Assembly (NCBI GenBank): GCA_018820765.1
Contig: JAHJNN010000006.1
Span: 1 to 64,000, forward strand
Direction: 5' to 3'
Source: Gammaproteobacteria bacterium
GTDB taxonomy: Bacteria; Pseudomonadota; Gammaproteobacteria; Burkholderiales; Thiobacillaceae
Length of the DNA stretch: 64,000 nt
The notes under the pieces were generated by a model. That model searched no databases. It was not told where the DNA came from and worked only from the letters and a program-made list of their open reading frames with translations. This document shows positions 18,660 through 27,872 of this stretch, piece by piece (position 1 is the first letter of the stretch; each line of letters opens with the position of its first letter). A program made the translations under genes and the position numbers.

Positions 18660-19859
18660 TCAGGCGAAGGTATCGATCAGGCCGCGTCCGGATTGCTGGA
18701 CAGGCAACTGGCCGGCCTGCACGGCAGTCGCAGTGGGGTCGTCCGTTCCGCCGAACGGCGACGCCAGCGGCTGTCCCTGGCGATGGGCCGGCGCGTCCTG
18801 GCGCGGGGTGTCCGCGCTCACCGTGGCCTGCCCCAGCTGGATGCCTGCTTCGCTCATCATTTCCTTCAGGCGCGGAAAGGCCGCTTCCAGCGCCTGGCGA
18901 ACCTCGGGCTGGGCCGAAAAGAAGCTGGCCGTGGTCTGTTCGTTCGACACGTTCACCACGATCTGCAGCGGCCCCATGTTGGGCGGGTTGAGCGTGAGTG
19001 TGGCGGTCTGCTGGGCGGCGGTCGCCATCCAGACGATCTTGTCTCCCAGCGCCTGTCCCCAGGCCGCGGTGCCCACGGGCGGGGCCAGTCTGGCTGCCGC
19101 CGCTTCGCTCGGCGTATTGAGGGCGTCCAGCGGGCCATGTGCGGCAGGCCGCATGGCGGGATTGCTCGTCAGCTCGGATACGAATTCTCCCGTCTTCGTC
19201 GCATCGGCCTGCCTCGCCGCCGCCGCCAGCTGGCCGGCAAATGCGCTGGCCGCGGCCGCCGTGGCCGTTGTGGCCGCCGTCGGGGCCGCCTGCAGCGTGG
19301 CCTGCTGAAGCGGTGTTTTTCCAGGCCGGTCGGAGTCGGTTTGGGCGGCGTGTCCAGCCCGCGTCGCCGGCGGCGCCAGGGCCTCGCGTACGCCTTGCGA
19401 CGGCGTGCTCGATGCGGCCTGCGCTGCCCGGCCCTTGCGTGCACCCTGGAATGCGGCGAGGTCGGCGGCCTGCTCCGTGTCACCCGCGTCCGTCGGCGCA
19501 GGCGCCGGCTTCGTTGCATCCGGATTGAGCGCCAGCGCAATCACGGCTTCCGGCGTCGTCGCGGCGCCCGCGACCAGCAGGGCGAGCGGGTCGGAGGCCG
19601 CCTCGTCGGGTGGGGTCTTTTCCGCTTTCTCGGCGCCCGGCGCGGCCTTCTCCGGGCGGTCGGCCTGCGGCGCGGCGTCCTTGGCAGCGGGGGTGCCGGT
19701 GTCCTGAGGGGTCTCGCTGCGGCTCCGGTTTTGCGCAATCTCGCTCGACAGGACTTGGCTGAACGGGGTGTCCGGCGTGGCGGAATCCTGCGGTTTGCCG
19801 GCAGCGGACTGCGCCTGGACGGCCTGGCCTGGATTGAGATTCATGGGGGTCGCATTCAT
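18660..19859 (-). CDS. fliK: Flagellar hook-length control protein FliK
   Basis: 399 residues. Residues 1-260 are Ala/Pro/Thr-rich low-complexity ruler-like sequence; the C-terminal Flg_hook domain (about 265-365) is clear: LGDKIVWMATAAQQTATLTLNPPNMGPLQIVVNV. It senses hook length and, with FlhB, switches export specificity. A second FliK-like gene lies at 27859-28923. FliJ ends 14 nt upstream. Confidence 0.92.
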   Translation of the reverse strand: MNATPMNLNPGQAVQAQSAAGKPQDSATPDTPFSQVLSSEIAQNRSRSETPQDTGTPAAKDAAPQADRPEKAAPGAEKAEKTPPDEAASDPLALLVAGAATTPEAVIALALNPDATKPAPAPTDAGDTEQAADLAAFQGARKGRAAQAASSTPSQGVREALAPPATRAGHAAQTDSDRPGKTPLQQATLQAAPTAATTATAAAASAFAGQLAAAARQADATKTGEFVSELTSNPAMRPAAHGPLDALNTPSEAAAARLAPPVGTAAWGQALGDKIVWMATAAQQTATLTLNPPNMGPLQIVVNVSNEQTTASFFSAQPEVRQALEAAFPRLKEMMSEAGIQLGQATVSADTPRQDAPAHRQGQPLASPFGGTDDPTATAVQAGQLPVQQSGRGLIDTFA

Positions 19860-19873
19860 GATGAGGTCCTGTT

Positions 19874-20323
19874 TCAGGAGAGGGTGCGCTTGTGCAGCAC
19901 GCGGCGGGCGGCGTGTTCATCGTTTTGCTTCTGATCGCGCCACAACTCGCGGCGGGCGTCTTCCTTGCTTGCCCGGTCTGCCAGGGTGACGAAGGACATT
20001 TTCTTCTGTTCGCAGGCCTGCCAGGCGGCACGCGCCTGGGCAACCCGCTGCATGGCTTCGGCGACGACTTTCTGCTGGCCCGCGATGGCGTAGTCGAGCT
20101 TCTGCATGAAGACCTGGAAATTGTTGAAATGCGTCGTGCTGATGCCGGCGGTCAGCCCGGCCTGGCAGCGCGCGGCATAGTCGTCGCGGTACTGCATCAG
20201 CAGCTCGAGCTTCTGGTTGGCCTCTTCGCCGGCGCGCAGCGCGGCGCCCAGCTGCTTGGCCGCGGCATCGCTGTCCTTGTTCGCGAGATCGATCAGCGTG
20301 TTGAGTGCGGAAGGAGAAGCCAT
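19874..20323 (-). CDS. fliJ: Flagellar export chaperone FliJ
   Basis: 149 residues, almost entirely heptad-like helical coiled coil (LIDLANKDSDAAAKQLGAAL, then QCAWQACEQKK-like charged repeats). Size and position between fliI and fliK fit FliJ, which contacts the FliI ATPase ring and FlhA. Confidence 0.92.
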   Translation of the reverse strand: MASPSALNTLIDLANKDSDAAAKQLGAALRAGEEANQKLELLMQYRDDYAARCQAGLTAGISTTHFNNFQVFMQKLDYAIAGQQKVVAEAMQRVAQARAAWQACEQKKMSFVTLADRASKEDARRELWRDQKQNDEHAARRVLHKRTLS

Positions 20324-20348
20324 TCAGTGTGCCTGTCGTTCGGGAAGG

Positions 20349-21761
20349 TTATTGGAACAGGGCGACGAGCGCGTCCAGGCTTTCCCGGGTGTCCGCGTGC
20401 TCGGCGATGTCCTGCTGGAGAAAGGCCTCGATGCCGGTCTGCAGGCGGATGGCCTCGTCCAGCAGCGGGTCGCTCCCTGCGGCATAGGCGCCGACGTTGA
20501 TCAGGTCGCGGCTGCGTTCGTAGCGCGAATACAGTTTCTTCAGGCGGCGCGCGAGTTGCTGGTGTTCCAGGGAGGTGATGCTGTGCATGGCACGGCTGAT
20601 CGACTGCTCGATGTTGATGGCGGGGTAGTGCCCGCTTTCGGCGAGGGCGCGATCGAGCACGATGTGGCCGTCCAGAATCGCCCGCGCGGCATCGGCGATC
20701 GGATCCTGCTGGTCGTCGCCTTCGGTCAGCACGGTATAGAAGGCGGTGATCGAGCCGCCGCCCGGCTTGCCGTTGCCGGCCCGCTCGACCAGCGCCGGCA
20801 GCTTGGCGAACACCGAAGGCGGGTAGCCCTTGGTGGCGGGCGGCTCGCCGATGGCGAGCGCGATTTCGCGCTGCGCCATGGCATAGCGGGTGAGCGAGTC
20901 CATGATCAGCAGCACGTTCTTGCCCTGGTCGCGAAAATGCTCGGCGATGGCGGTGGCGTAGGCTGCGCCCTGCAATCGCATGAGCGGCGGCGTGTCGGCC
21001 GGCGCGGCCACCACGACGGCGCGCGCCAGGCCCTCGTCGCCGAGAATCTGCTCGATGAATTCCTTGACCTCGCGGCCGCGTTCGCCGATCAGGCCGACCA
21101 CGATCACGTCGGCGCTGGTGTAGCGCGCCATCATCCCCAGCAGCACGCTCTTGCCGACGCCGGAGCCGGCGAACAGGCCCATGCGCTGGCCGCGGCCCAC
21201 CGTCAGCATGCTGTTGATGGCGCGCACGCCGACGTTGAGGATGTCGGTGATGGGCGCGCGTCCCAGCGGGTTGGCGGCGCGCTTGTTGAGCGGCGCCGTG
21301 GCCGTGGTCTGCACCGGGCCGAGCGTGTCGAGCGGCCGTCCGCTGCTGTCGAGCACACGGCCCAGCAGGCCGTCGCCGACCGGCAGATGGCGGGTGCGGT
21401 CGCTCGGACGCCGGCGCGGGTGGCTCAGTTCACCCAGGCCGGGCAGGGTGGGGATGACTTCCACCGGAAGCACCCGCGAGCCGGGGACGATGCCCTCGAC
21501 CTCGCTTTGCGGCATCAGGAAAAGCCGGTCGCCCTCGAAGCCGACCACTTCGGCCTCCAGCTGCGAGCCGTTGGGCAGGGGGACGGTGCAGGCGCTGCCG
21601 ACCGCCAGTTTGAGGCCGACCGCTTCCATCACCAGGCCCGCCACGCGGGTCACCCGGCCCGACACCAGCATCGGCTCCGCGATCGCGAGCAGTTCGCTGC
21701 AGTCGTGCAGATAGGCTTTCCAGCGATTGCTGTGGAGGGTGTCGATGGCGGGGTCGGTCAT
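20349..21761 (-). CDS. fliI: Flagellar export ATPase FliI
   Basis: 470 residues. F1-beta-like ATPase with Walker [16 protein letters not shown], Walker [18 protein letters not shown] and the type-III export signature around [26 protein letters not shown] 21761 overlaps the fliH stop (ATGA), and the alternative longer frame is rejected. It powers or primes export of flagellar substrates. Confidence 0.97.
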   Translation of the reverse strand: MTDPAIDTLHSNRWKAYLHDCSELLAIAEPMLVSGRVTRVAGLVMEAVGLKLAVGSACTVPLPNGSQLEAEVVGFEGDRLFLMPQSEVEGIVPGSRVLPVEVIPTLPGLGELSHPRRRPSDRTRHLPVGDGLLGRVLDSSGRPLDTLGPVQTTATAPLNKRAANPLGRAPITDILNVGVRAINSMLTVGRGQRMGLFAGSGVGKSVLLGMMARYTSADVIVVGLIGERGREVKEFIEQILGDEGLARAVVVAAPADTPPLMRLQGAAYATAIAEHFRDQGKNVLLIMDSLTRYAMAQREIALAIGEPPATKGYPPSVFAKLPALVERAGNGKPGGGSITAFYTVLTEGDDQQDPIADAARAILDGHIVLDRALAESGHYPAINIEQSISRAMHSITSLEHQQLARRLKKLYSRYERSRDLINVGAYAAGSDPLLDEAIRLQTGIEAFLQQDIAEHADTRESLDALVALFQ

Positions 21762-22396
21762 GGCGTCAGCCAGTCGGATTCCTTGCTGAGGGACGCCGCC
21801 AGGCGCTGCCAGCGGGTGGGCAGCGAGGCGTCGATCTGGTTGTTGGCGGTTTCCACCCGGCAACCGCCCCGTACGAGATGCGCATCGTCCGCGACCTGCC
21901 AGCCCAGTTTGTCGAGTTCGTCGCCGATCCTGTCTTTGACCAGCACCGCATCGTCCGGATTCAGGAAGAGCAGGGCCGGCTGCTGCATCGCCGGCAGGTA
22001 GCGCACCGCTTCCTTGACGATGGGGATGACCAGTTCGGGGCGCACCGCCAGGGCGGTTTTCAGGATGGCGCGTGCGAGGTCGATCGACAGATCGAGAACC
22101 TGCTGCGAGATGAGTTCATCGGCCTGGCTGACTTCGGCCGAGAACGCGTCCGCCAGCTTGCGCAGCCGGGTGGCCTCGAGCGTGGCTTGTTGCTGGCCCT
22201 GGGCATACCCCTCGGCGTGGCCGGCCTGATAGCCTTCCTGTCGCGCCTGCTCCTGGATGGCGCTGATCTGCTCGATGGTCGGCAGGCTGATGCCCGCGTG
22301 GCGCGCCTGTTTGGCCGCATGCGGATCGCCCTCGAAGCTCGCGATTTCCCAGGGCCGGCAGGCGGTCTGGTCGGCACTGGAAATGACGTTAGACAT
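21758..22396 (-). CDS. fliH: Flagellar export ATPase regulator FliH
   Basis: 212 residues. The GxxxG-type helical stretch ([17 protein letters not shown], about 75-92) typical of FliH is visible, followed by the C-terminal FliI-binding domain ([28 protein letters not shown]). It links FliI to the C-ring. Overlaps fliG by 8 nt and fliI by 4 nt. Confidence 0.94.
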   Translation of the reverse strand: MSNVISSADQTACRPWEIASFEGDPHAAKQARHAGISLPTIEQISAIQEQARQEGYQAGHAEGYAQGQQQATLEATRLRKLADAFSAEVSQADELISQQVLDLSIDLARAILKTALAVRPELVIPIVKEAVRYLPAMQQPALLFLNPDDAVLVKDRIGDELDKLGWQVADDAHLVRGGCRVETANNQIDASLPTRWQRLAASLSKESDWLTP

Positions 22397-23390
22397 ACTG
22401 TTCTTCCCCGTTTCCGCCTAGAGAAATCTGGCCTTCGTCTGCCAGGCGGCGGACGATAGACAGGATTTCCTTCTGTTGTGCCTCGACCTCGGACAGGCGT
22501 ACCGGCCCCTTCGAATCGAGGTCTTCCCGCATCATTTCAGCGGCGCGCTGCGACATGTTCTTGAAGATTTTTTCGCGCATGTCTTCCGAGGCGCCCTTGA
22601 GCGCGATGATGAGCATGTCGGACTGCACTTCGCGCAGCAGCAGCTGGATGCCGCGATCCTCGATGTCCATGATGTTCTCGAACACGAACATCTCGTCCAT
22701 GATCTTCTGCGCCATCTCGGGATCGTAGCTTTTCAGGTACTCCATGGCGGCGGACTCGTTGTCGCCCCCCATGAAGTTCAGGATGTCCGCCGCCGCGCGC
22801 GTGCCGCCCATCGGCTGCTTCTTCAGGACGTCGCTGCCGGACAGCAGCTTGGTCAGCACGTCGTTCAGTTCGCGCAGCGCGGTCGGCTGCACGCCGGAAA
22901 GCGTGGCGATGCGCAGCAGCACGTCGTTGCGCAGGCGTTCGCTGAAACAGTTCAGCACCTCGCAGGCCTGGTCGCGTTCCAGGTGCACCAGGATGGTCGC
23001 AATAGTTTGCGGGTGTTCGTTGTGGACGAGATCGGCCACCGATTCGGCGTCCATCCATTTCAGGCTTTCGATGCCGCTGGCGTCGCCGCCGCCGCCCAGG
23101 ATCCGGTTCAGCAGCGACGAGGCCTTGTCGTCGCCCAGCGCCTTGGTGAGAACGGTGCGGATGTAGTCGTTGGAATCCACGCCCAGCGAGGAATTCAGGT
23201 CCACCACCGTGTTGAAGCTCTCCAGCACGTTCTCCACGTCCTCCTGCGGAATGGACTTCATGGTGGTCATGGCTTCGCCGAGCTTCTGCACTTCGCGCGG
23301 GCCCAGATATTTCATGACCTGCGAGGCGCCTTCCTCGCCCAGCGCAAGCATCAGGATCGCCCCCTTGGTGAGTCCGCTTGCTTCACTCAT
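22389..23390 (-). CDS. fliG: Flagellar motor switch protein FliG
   Basis: 333 residues with the three FliG domains: N-terminal FliF-binding (GAILMLALGEEGASQVMKYLG), middle domain with the EHPQT motif (LVHNEHPQTIATILVHL), and C-terminal torque-generating domain (LLREVQSDMLIIALKGAS, charged helix RAAEMMREDLDSKGPVRLSEVE). Overlaps fliF by 8 nt. Confidence 0.97.
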   Translation of the reverse strand: MSEASGLTKGAILMLALGEEGASQVMKYLGPREVQKLGEAMTTMKSIPQEDVENVLESFNTVVDLNSSLGVDSNDYIRTVLTKALGDDKASSLLNRILGGGGDASGIESLKWMDAESVADLVHNEHPQTIATILVHLERDQACEVLNCFSERLRNDVLLRIATLSGVQPTALRELNDVLTKLLSGSDVLKKQPMGGTRAAADILNFMGGDNESAAMEYLKSYDPEMAQKIMDEMFVFENIMDIEDRGIQLLLREVQSDMLIIALKGASEDMREKIFKNMSQRAAEMMREDLDSKGPVRLSEVEAQQKEILSIVRRLADEGQISLGGNGEEQYV

Positions 23391-25020
23391 TGCTGCCCAC
23401 CCAGGTTTTCACGATATTGGCGACCACGCGCGGATCCTGATTGGCCAGTTGCTGCGCCCGCGTCAGGTTGTCCTGGTAGTTGCGATGGCCGGGGAGGGCC
23501 GCCTGCGCGTGCAAGTGCAGGTTCTGGCTGGGCGGCGGCATCCTGGCGGCTTCCGACAGCTTCTTCATCAGGGGCTTCAGCACGCGCAGGTAGAGCAGGG
23601 CCAGGGCCGCGGCCATCAGTAGGTATTTGCCGGCCGTTTTGGCCATCTGGAGGTATTCGGCCATGTCAGGCTGCTTCCACCAGGCCTGTTCCGGGAGGAC
23701 TTCCGGTTCCGCACGGGCGAAGGGCGTATTCACCACGTTGATGGAGTCGCCGCGTTCCGCGTTGAAGCCCATGGCTTCCTTGACCAGATTGGTGATCTGG
23801 GCCGTCTCGGCCTCGGTCAGCGGCTTCATGCTTACCTTGCCTTCCGCGTCCGTGGTTTGCTTGTAATTGACGACCACCGCGACCGACAGCCGCTTGAGGC
23901 CGCCCACGCCCTGCTGAACATATTGAATGGTCTTGTCGACTTCGTAGTTGACGGTCGCATCCTTGCGCGTGTTGGTGGGCGCAGCGCCATTGGCCGGCGT
24001 GGCAGCGGCCGCCCCCTGCGCGGTGAGCGGCGCCGCATTAATAGGAGCGGTGGCCGGTACCGGCGGCTGGTTGGTGAGCGCGCCCGGCACCCCGCCCGGA
24101 TTGGCGCCGCCGTTCAGCGATTCGCTGGTCTGCTGGCTGCGGACGACCATGGCATCGGGGGTCTGGTTCGGCTTGTAGGATTCCACCGCCTGTTCGCTGC
24201 GCGAAAAATCGACGTCGGCGGTCGCTTCGGCGCGGACGTTGTTGGGGCCGACGATGGGCGTGATGATCGATTCGATCCGCCTGACGACGTTCTGCTGCAG
24301 TTCCTGCACGTACTTGATCTGGCTGGGGTCCATGCCGTTGATGCTGGCCGGCTTGCCGGAATCGGACAGCAGGTTGCCGTTCTGGTCGACCACGGTCACG
24401 TTCTTGGTCGGCAGTTCGGGTACGCTGCTGGCCACCAGGTGCACGATGGCGCTGACCTGTTGCTGATCCAGCACGCGGCCGGGATGCAGGTTGATCAGCA
24501 CCGAGGCGGTCGGCGCCTTCTGTTCGGAAACGAACACCGAATCCTTGGGCATCGCCAGGTGCACGCGCGCGGCCTGCACCGCGGAGACCGATTCGATCGA
24601 GCGCGCGAGTTCGCCCTCCATCGCGCGCTGGAAGTTGACCCGCTCGACGAACTGGGACGACCCCAGCCGCTGGTTTTCCATCAGCTCGAAGCCGACGTTG
24701 CCGCCCTTGGGCAGGCCCTGCGAGGCCAGCTTCAGGCGCGCATCGTGGACGCGGTCGGCAGGCACCAGCACCGCACCGCCGCCTTCGGCATACTTGTAGG
24801 GGACGTTCATTTTTTCCAGCTCGGCGACGATCGCGCCGCCGTCGCGGTCGCTGAAGTTGGAGAACAGCACGCGATAGTCGGGCTGCTGGCCCCACATCCA
24901 GACCGCGCCCATGACCGCGACGACTGCCGCGACGCCCAGCGCCAGGATGATTTTTTGCCCGCCGGCCGTGCGGGTAAAGTCCATCACACTGCCTTGAACG
25001 ATGATTTCGCCTTCCGCCAT
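23383..25020 (-). CDS. fliF: Flagellar MS-ring protein FliF
   Basis: 545 residues. TM1 at about 22-44, periplasmic ring-building motifs with family blocks (YRVLFSNFSDRDGGAIVAELEKMNVPYK; ELARSIESVSAVQAARVHLAMPK), an Ala/Pro-rich loop near 320-350, TM2 at about 450-472 and the C-terminal FliG-binding tail ending VVANIVKTWVGSNE. First gene of the minus-strand operon, divergent from fliE. Confidence 0.97.
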   Translation of the reverse strand: MAEGEIIVQGSVMDFTRTAGGQKIILALGVAAVVAVMGAVWMWGQQPDYRVLFSNFSDRDGGAIVAELEKMNVPYKYAEGGGAVLVPADRVHDARLKLASQGLPKGGNVGFELMENQRLGSSQFVERVNFQRAMEGELARSIESVSAVQAARVHLAMPKDSVFVSEQKAPTASVLINLHPGRVLDQQQVSAIVHLVASSVPELPTKNVTVVDQNGNLLSDSGKPASINGMDPSQIKYVQELQQNVVRRIESIITPIVGPNNVRAEATADVDFSRSEQAVESYKPNQTPDAMVVRSQQTSESLNGGANPGGVPGALTNQPPVPATAPINAAPLTAQGAAAATPANGAAPTNTRKDATVNYEVDKTIQYVQQGVGGLKRLSVAVVVNYKQTTDAEGKVSMKPLTEAETAQITNLVKEAMGFNAERGDSINVVNTPFARAEPEVLPEQAWWKQPDMAEYLQMAKTAGKYLLMAAALALLYLRVLKPLMKKLSEAARMPPPSQNLHLHAQAALPGHRNYQDNLTRAQQLANQDPRVVANIVKTWVGSNE

Positions 25021-25262
25021 CTTTATTCTGCTCCCGTCGCGCCGGCGTCATGGATCGCCTTGTTGCTGATTGCCACGTTCACGTGCTTCCCCATGAGAAT
25101 TTCGCTGTGTGATCGAATTATCGGCAGCGCCAGGGATTTCAATCGGGGGAATAGAAGCCGGTTTTCGGCGCTTATCGGGCTTATGCCTTGCAGCCGCGCT
25201 GATAAGGTGTGCACGTGGAGAACCGCCCGTTCAGGCGGCCAGGACGAGCAGAGGAGGGCGCG
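25021..25262. promoter_or_regulatory. Divergent fliF / fliE promoter region
   Basis: 242 bp between divergent starts. On the plus strand GGGCTTATGCCTTGCA (25177-25192) has GG and GC exactly 10 nt apart with TTGCA, a candidate sigma-54 -24/-12 element 70 nt before fliE. On the minus strand a perfect sigma-28 -10 box GCCGATAA (25121-25128) faces fliF but has a poor -35. Both are pattern matches only. Confidence 0.3.
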
Positions 25263-25607
25263 ATGAGCATAGGAGCGATCGACACCAGCAGGATCGAGGC
25301 GATGGTGGCGCAGCTGAAGACGGCGGCGGCACGCACGTCGCCTGCGCATGCCAACCCTATCGGCGACAGCAGGGCAACGGGTCCGGTCGATTTCCAGTCG
25401 GCCCTGAAAGCCTCGCTCGACCAGGTCAATCAGGTTCAACTGCAGTCGCAGCAGCTCGCCCAGCGTTTCGAAATGGGAGACAGCACCGTCAGCCTGTCCG
25501 ATGCCATGATTTCATTGCAGAAATCAAGCATCGCCCTGCAGCAGACCATCCAGGTGCGCAACAAGCTGGTGTCGGCCTATCAAGAAATCATGGCGATGGG
25601 GGTGTGA
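25263..25607 (+). CDS. fliE: Flagellar hook-basal body junction protein FliE
   Basis: 114 residues from ATG 25263 (GGAGGG about 6 nt upstream). The conserved C-terminal half is clear: LKASLDQVNQVQLQSQQLAQRFEMG, then LSDAMISLQKSSIALQQTIQVRNKLVSAYQEIM. It joins the MS ring to the rod. It is transcribed opposite to the fliF operon. Confidence 0.95.
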   Translation: MSIGAIDTSRIEAMVAQLKTAAARTSPAHANPIGDSRATGPVDFQSALKASLDQVNQVQLQSQQLAQRFEMGDSTVSLSDAMISLQKSSIALQQTIQVRNKLVSAYQEIMAMGV

Positions 25608-25643
25608 GCGGTGAGGCGCTACCGTAACGCGGCGGACAGGCAA

Positions 25644-25755
25644 GGGGTCAGGATTCAGGATCCAGGATTCAGGGGATGAGCGGCCGAGGCCGCGCCCTAT
25701 AATTCCCTGACCCCTGACCCCTGACCCCTGACCCCTGACCCCTGACCCCTGACCC
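25644..25755 (-). repeat. GGGGTCA heptad array with imperfect inverted arm, behind cheV
   Basis: Plus-strand CCCCTGA units repeat seven times in phase (about 25704-25753) and abut the cheV stop; a degenerate inverse arm (25644-25675, built of CAGGATT/CAGGGG units) lies 29 nt away. In the cheV transcript the array reads GGGGTCA repeats, able to form a G-quadruplex or, with the other arm, a long stem. It may act as a 3' end or stability element. Copy number should be slippage-prone. Confidence 0.7.
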
Positions 25756-26718
25756 TCATTCCTCCCCTTTGCGAAGCGCCTTGCGCAGTGCGATCGCCAG
25801 ATCCTCGGCCACGAATTTCGCCACGTAGGCGTCCGCCCCCACGTTCCTGACGTGCGCCTCGTTGGTCGAGCCGGTCAGCGAGGAATGGATCACCACGGGA
25901 ATCGAGTTGAAGCGCGGATCCTGCTTGATGTTTCGGGTCAGCGTGAAGCCGTCCATTTCGGGCATTTCCAGATCGGTCAGCACCAGGGCGACGCGGTCCC
26001 GCACGGTCCTGCCTGCGGCCTCCTCGGTGGCGGCAATCGCCTGCAACTGGTCCCACGCCTCCTTGCCTGTCTTGCACATGATGAAGGGCAGCCCCATGGC
26101 CTCCAGTCCCTGTTCGATCATGGTGCGCGCGATCAGCGAATCGTCCGCCGCCAGGATCACCGTGCCGGGTTTGATTTCGACGTGAGTGCCGATGTTGGAG
26201 GCATCGATGTCCGATTCGGCCGGCGGCATCACCTGGCGCAGGATGGTTTCCACGTCCAGTACCTGCGCCAGACGGTCGCTGTTTTCGCCATCCAGGCGGG
26301 CGATGCTGGTGACCATGCCGCCGGCGGCATTGCCCTCGGCCGACAGCACCTGGCGCCAGTCCAGGCGCACGATGTCCTCCACCGACTCGACGGCGAAGGC
26401 CTGGGTGGTGCGGGCATACTCGGTGATCAGCAGGATGTTCAGGCCGGTTTTCGGGGTGCAGCTTGCCACCGCCGGCAGGTCGATGACGGGAATGATCTGG
26501 CCGCGCAGATCGACCACGCCCATCATGTGGGGTGACGATCCGGCCATGGCCGTGATCGTCGGCATGGGGATGATTTCGCGGATCTTGAAGACGTTGATGC
26601 CGAACAGCTCGCTGCGCCCGAGACTCGGGTCCTCGCCCAGACGGAACAGCAACAGCTCCAGCTTGTTGGAACTGGTCAGATTGGTTCGTTCGTCAATTTC
26701 CTGCTGGATCGTTTTCAT
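25756..26718 (-). CDS. cheV: Chemotaxis coupling/regulator protein CheV
   Basis: 320 residues: CheW domain (about 17-165; LFGINVFKIREIIPMP, GVVDLRGQIIPVIDLP) fused to a receiver domain (about 190-315; AADDSLIARTMIE, phosphoacceptor in LVLTDLEMPEMDG). CheV can replace CheW in receptor arrays and act as a phosphate sink for CheA. AAGGAG-like ribosome site. It sits at the end of the filament cluster, not with cheA, so it may be expressed with late flagellar genes. Confidence 0.95.
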   Translation of the reverse strand: MKTIQQEIDERTNLTSSNKLELLLFRLGEDPSLGRSELFGINVFKIREIIPMPTITAMAGSSPHMMGVVDLRGQIIPVIDLPAVASCTPKTGLNILLITEYARTTQAFAVESVEDIVRLDWRQVLSAEGNAAGGMVTSIARLDGENSDRLAQVLDVETILRQVMPPAESDIDASNIGTHVEIKPGTVILAADDSLIARTMIEQGLEAMGLPFIMCKTGKEAWDQLQAIAATEEAAGRTVRDRVALVLTDLEMPEMDGFTLTRNIKQDPRFNSIPVVIHSSLTGSTNEAHVRNVGADAYVAKFVAEDLAIALRKALRKGEE

Positions 26719-26805
26719 TATGGGGTCTCCTTGGACCGTTCTTGTGGGAGCACGGATCGGCTGAATGCGAATGGGGTCATTGTTGCGCGGGGCGAAGTTG
26801 CCCCC

Positions 26806-27570
26806 TTAGAGGCTGCTGCGGCGCGCGTGCTCGATCGCCATGATGAAGCGCTGCAAGCGGGCCGCCATGTCGTTCGGCAGATCGATGAACCGGCAGCCCA
26901 CACGGTTCTGGAAGGCGCCGTTCTGCAGCCGTATCTGCGCCGTATTGCGCACTTCGAGCGAGGTAATGACGGCATCCGACTCGGGCAGCAGCAGGCGGCA
27001 GTCATGCAGGATCAGGCCGGTCTCGGTTCCGATGCGGCCGCTGGTGTCGGCCAGCGCCACGCCGCCGCAGCTGATGTCGACGATGTGGGTGCCGATCGGG
27101 TCCGGGTCTTCCGCAGTGGGCGAGGGCACGATGCACCTGACCGGGTTCGCAATGGGCAGCGGCACCCGGAAATGCTCGCGGCGCTGCAGGCGGATCATCG
27201 ACTTGGGAATCGAAATCCGCAGCGCGGGCAGCTTTTCGTAGGTGCACAGGGTCACCGGGCCGGTGGCGAACGAGATGGACACGCCGTCGATCTGGGTGAT
27301 GAATTCAGCCCCTTTGCCGGACAGCAGTTCATGGTTGAGCGCGTCGCCGCGGGCGCTGTCGAGGATCACCGTGTTGTTGATCTCGTTCACCTTCAGCACC
27401 GAGGTGACGACGATTTGCCGGCTGCCCTGGATATCCAGATTGACCAGCAGCTTGCGCTTCTGGATCTCGCGCAGCTGAAACAGGATGTCCGCGCGCGAAT
27501 ACAGGGTGCAACGCGCCAGCAGCTCGTCGTGGTTGTCGGCGCCAAAGGTGTTGTGTCGGGAGGGAAGCAT
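26806..27570 (-). CDS. ycgR: YcgR-type flagellar brake protein (c-di-GMP binding, PilZ)
   Basis: 254 residues. N-terminal YcgR domain (about 20-125) and C-terminal PilZ domain with both c-di-GMP motifs: RREHFRV near residue 133 (RxxxR) and DISCGGVAL near 168 (D/NxSxxG). With c-di-GMP bound such proteins slow or bias the motor at FliG/MotA. It starts 5 nt after the FlhB-like gene and is probably cotranscribed with it. The nearby diguanylate cyclase (34237-35838) could supply the signal. Confidence 0.92.
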   Translation of the reverse strand: MLPSRHNTFGADNHDELLARCTLYSRADILFQLREIQKRKLLVNLDIQGSRQIVVTSVLKVNEINNTVILDSARGDALNHELLSGKGAEFITQIDGVSISFATGPVTLCTYEKLPALRISIPKSMIRLQRREHFRVPLPIANPVRCIVPSPTAEDPDPIGTHIVDISCGGVALADTSGRIGTETGLILHDCRLLLPESDAVITSLEVRNTAQIRLQNGAFQNRVGCRFIDLPNDMAARLQRFIMAIEHARRSSL

Positions 27571-27575
27571 GCAAG

Positions 27576-27872
27576 TCAGACGTTAGGATTCGAAAGGCCG
27601 CCGCGCTGTTCGGCCTCGTCCAGATGGTAGAGCCAGGCCAGCAATTCGGCTACAGCTATATATAACTGAGGCGGGATGTGGCTGTCGAGGTCTATCTGCA
27701 TCAGCAGCGCCAGCAGCTCTCGCGATTCGTGGACGTAAACCCCCGACGCGCGGGCACGTTCGATGATGTTGACGGCCAGAATGCCGCGTCCCTTGGCGAC
27801 GACGCGCGGGGCGCCATCGCCTTCGCGGTAGGCCAGCGCCGCCGCGGCGCGCTGTTTGTCAGGCGTCGCCAT
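27576..27872 (-). CDS. FlhB C-terminal cytoplasmic-domain homologue (FhlB-type)
   Basis: 98 residues matching only the cytoplasmic FlhB/YscU domain: RAAAALAYREGDGAPRVVAKGRGILAVNIIERARASGVYVHES. The position of the autocleavage NPTH motif is absent, because the protein begins just downstream of it, and no membrane segments are present. It overlaps the upstream FliK-like gene by 14 nt, so the two are likely translated together. FlhB's own C-domain interacts with FliK in the export switch, so an accessory or competing role in specificity switching is an inference. Confidence 0.85.
   Translation of the reverse strand: MATPDKQRAAAALAYREGDGAPRVVAKGRGILAVNIIERARASGVYVHESRELLALLMQIDLDSHIPPQLYIAVAELLAWLYHLDEAEQRGGLSNPNV

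Noticed and set aside
25700-25755. Heptad array as a CRISPR
   Set aside because: Seven-base direct tandem units have no spacers and no cas genes are in the window.
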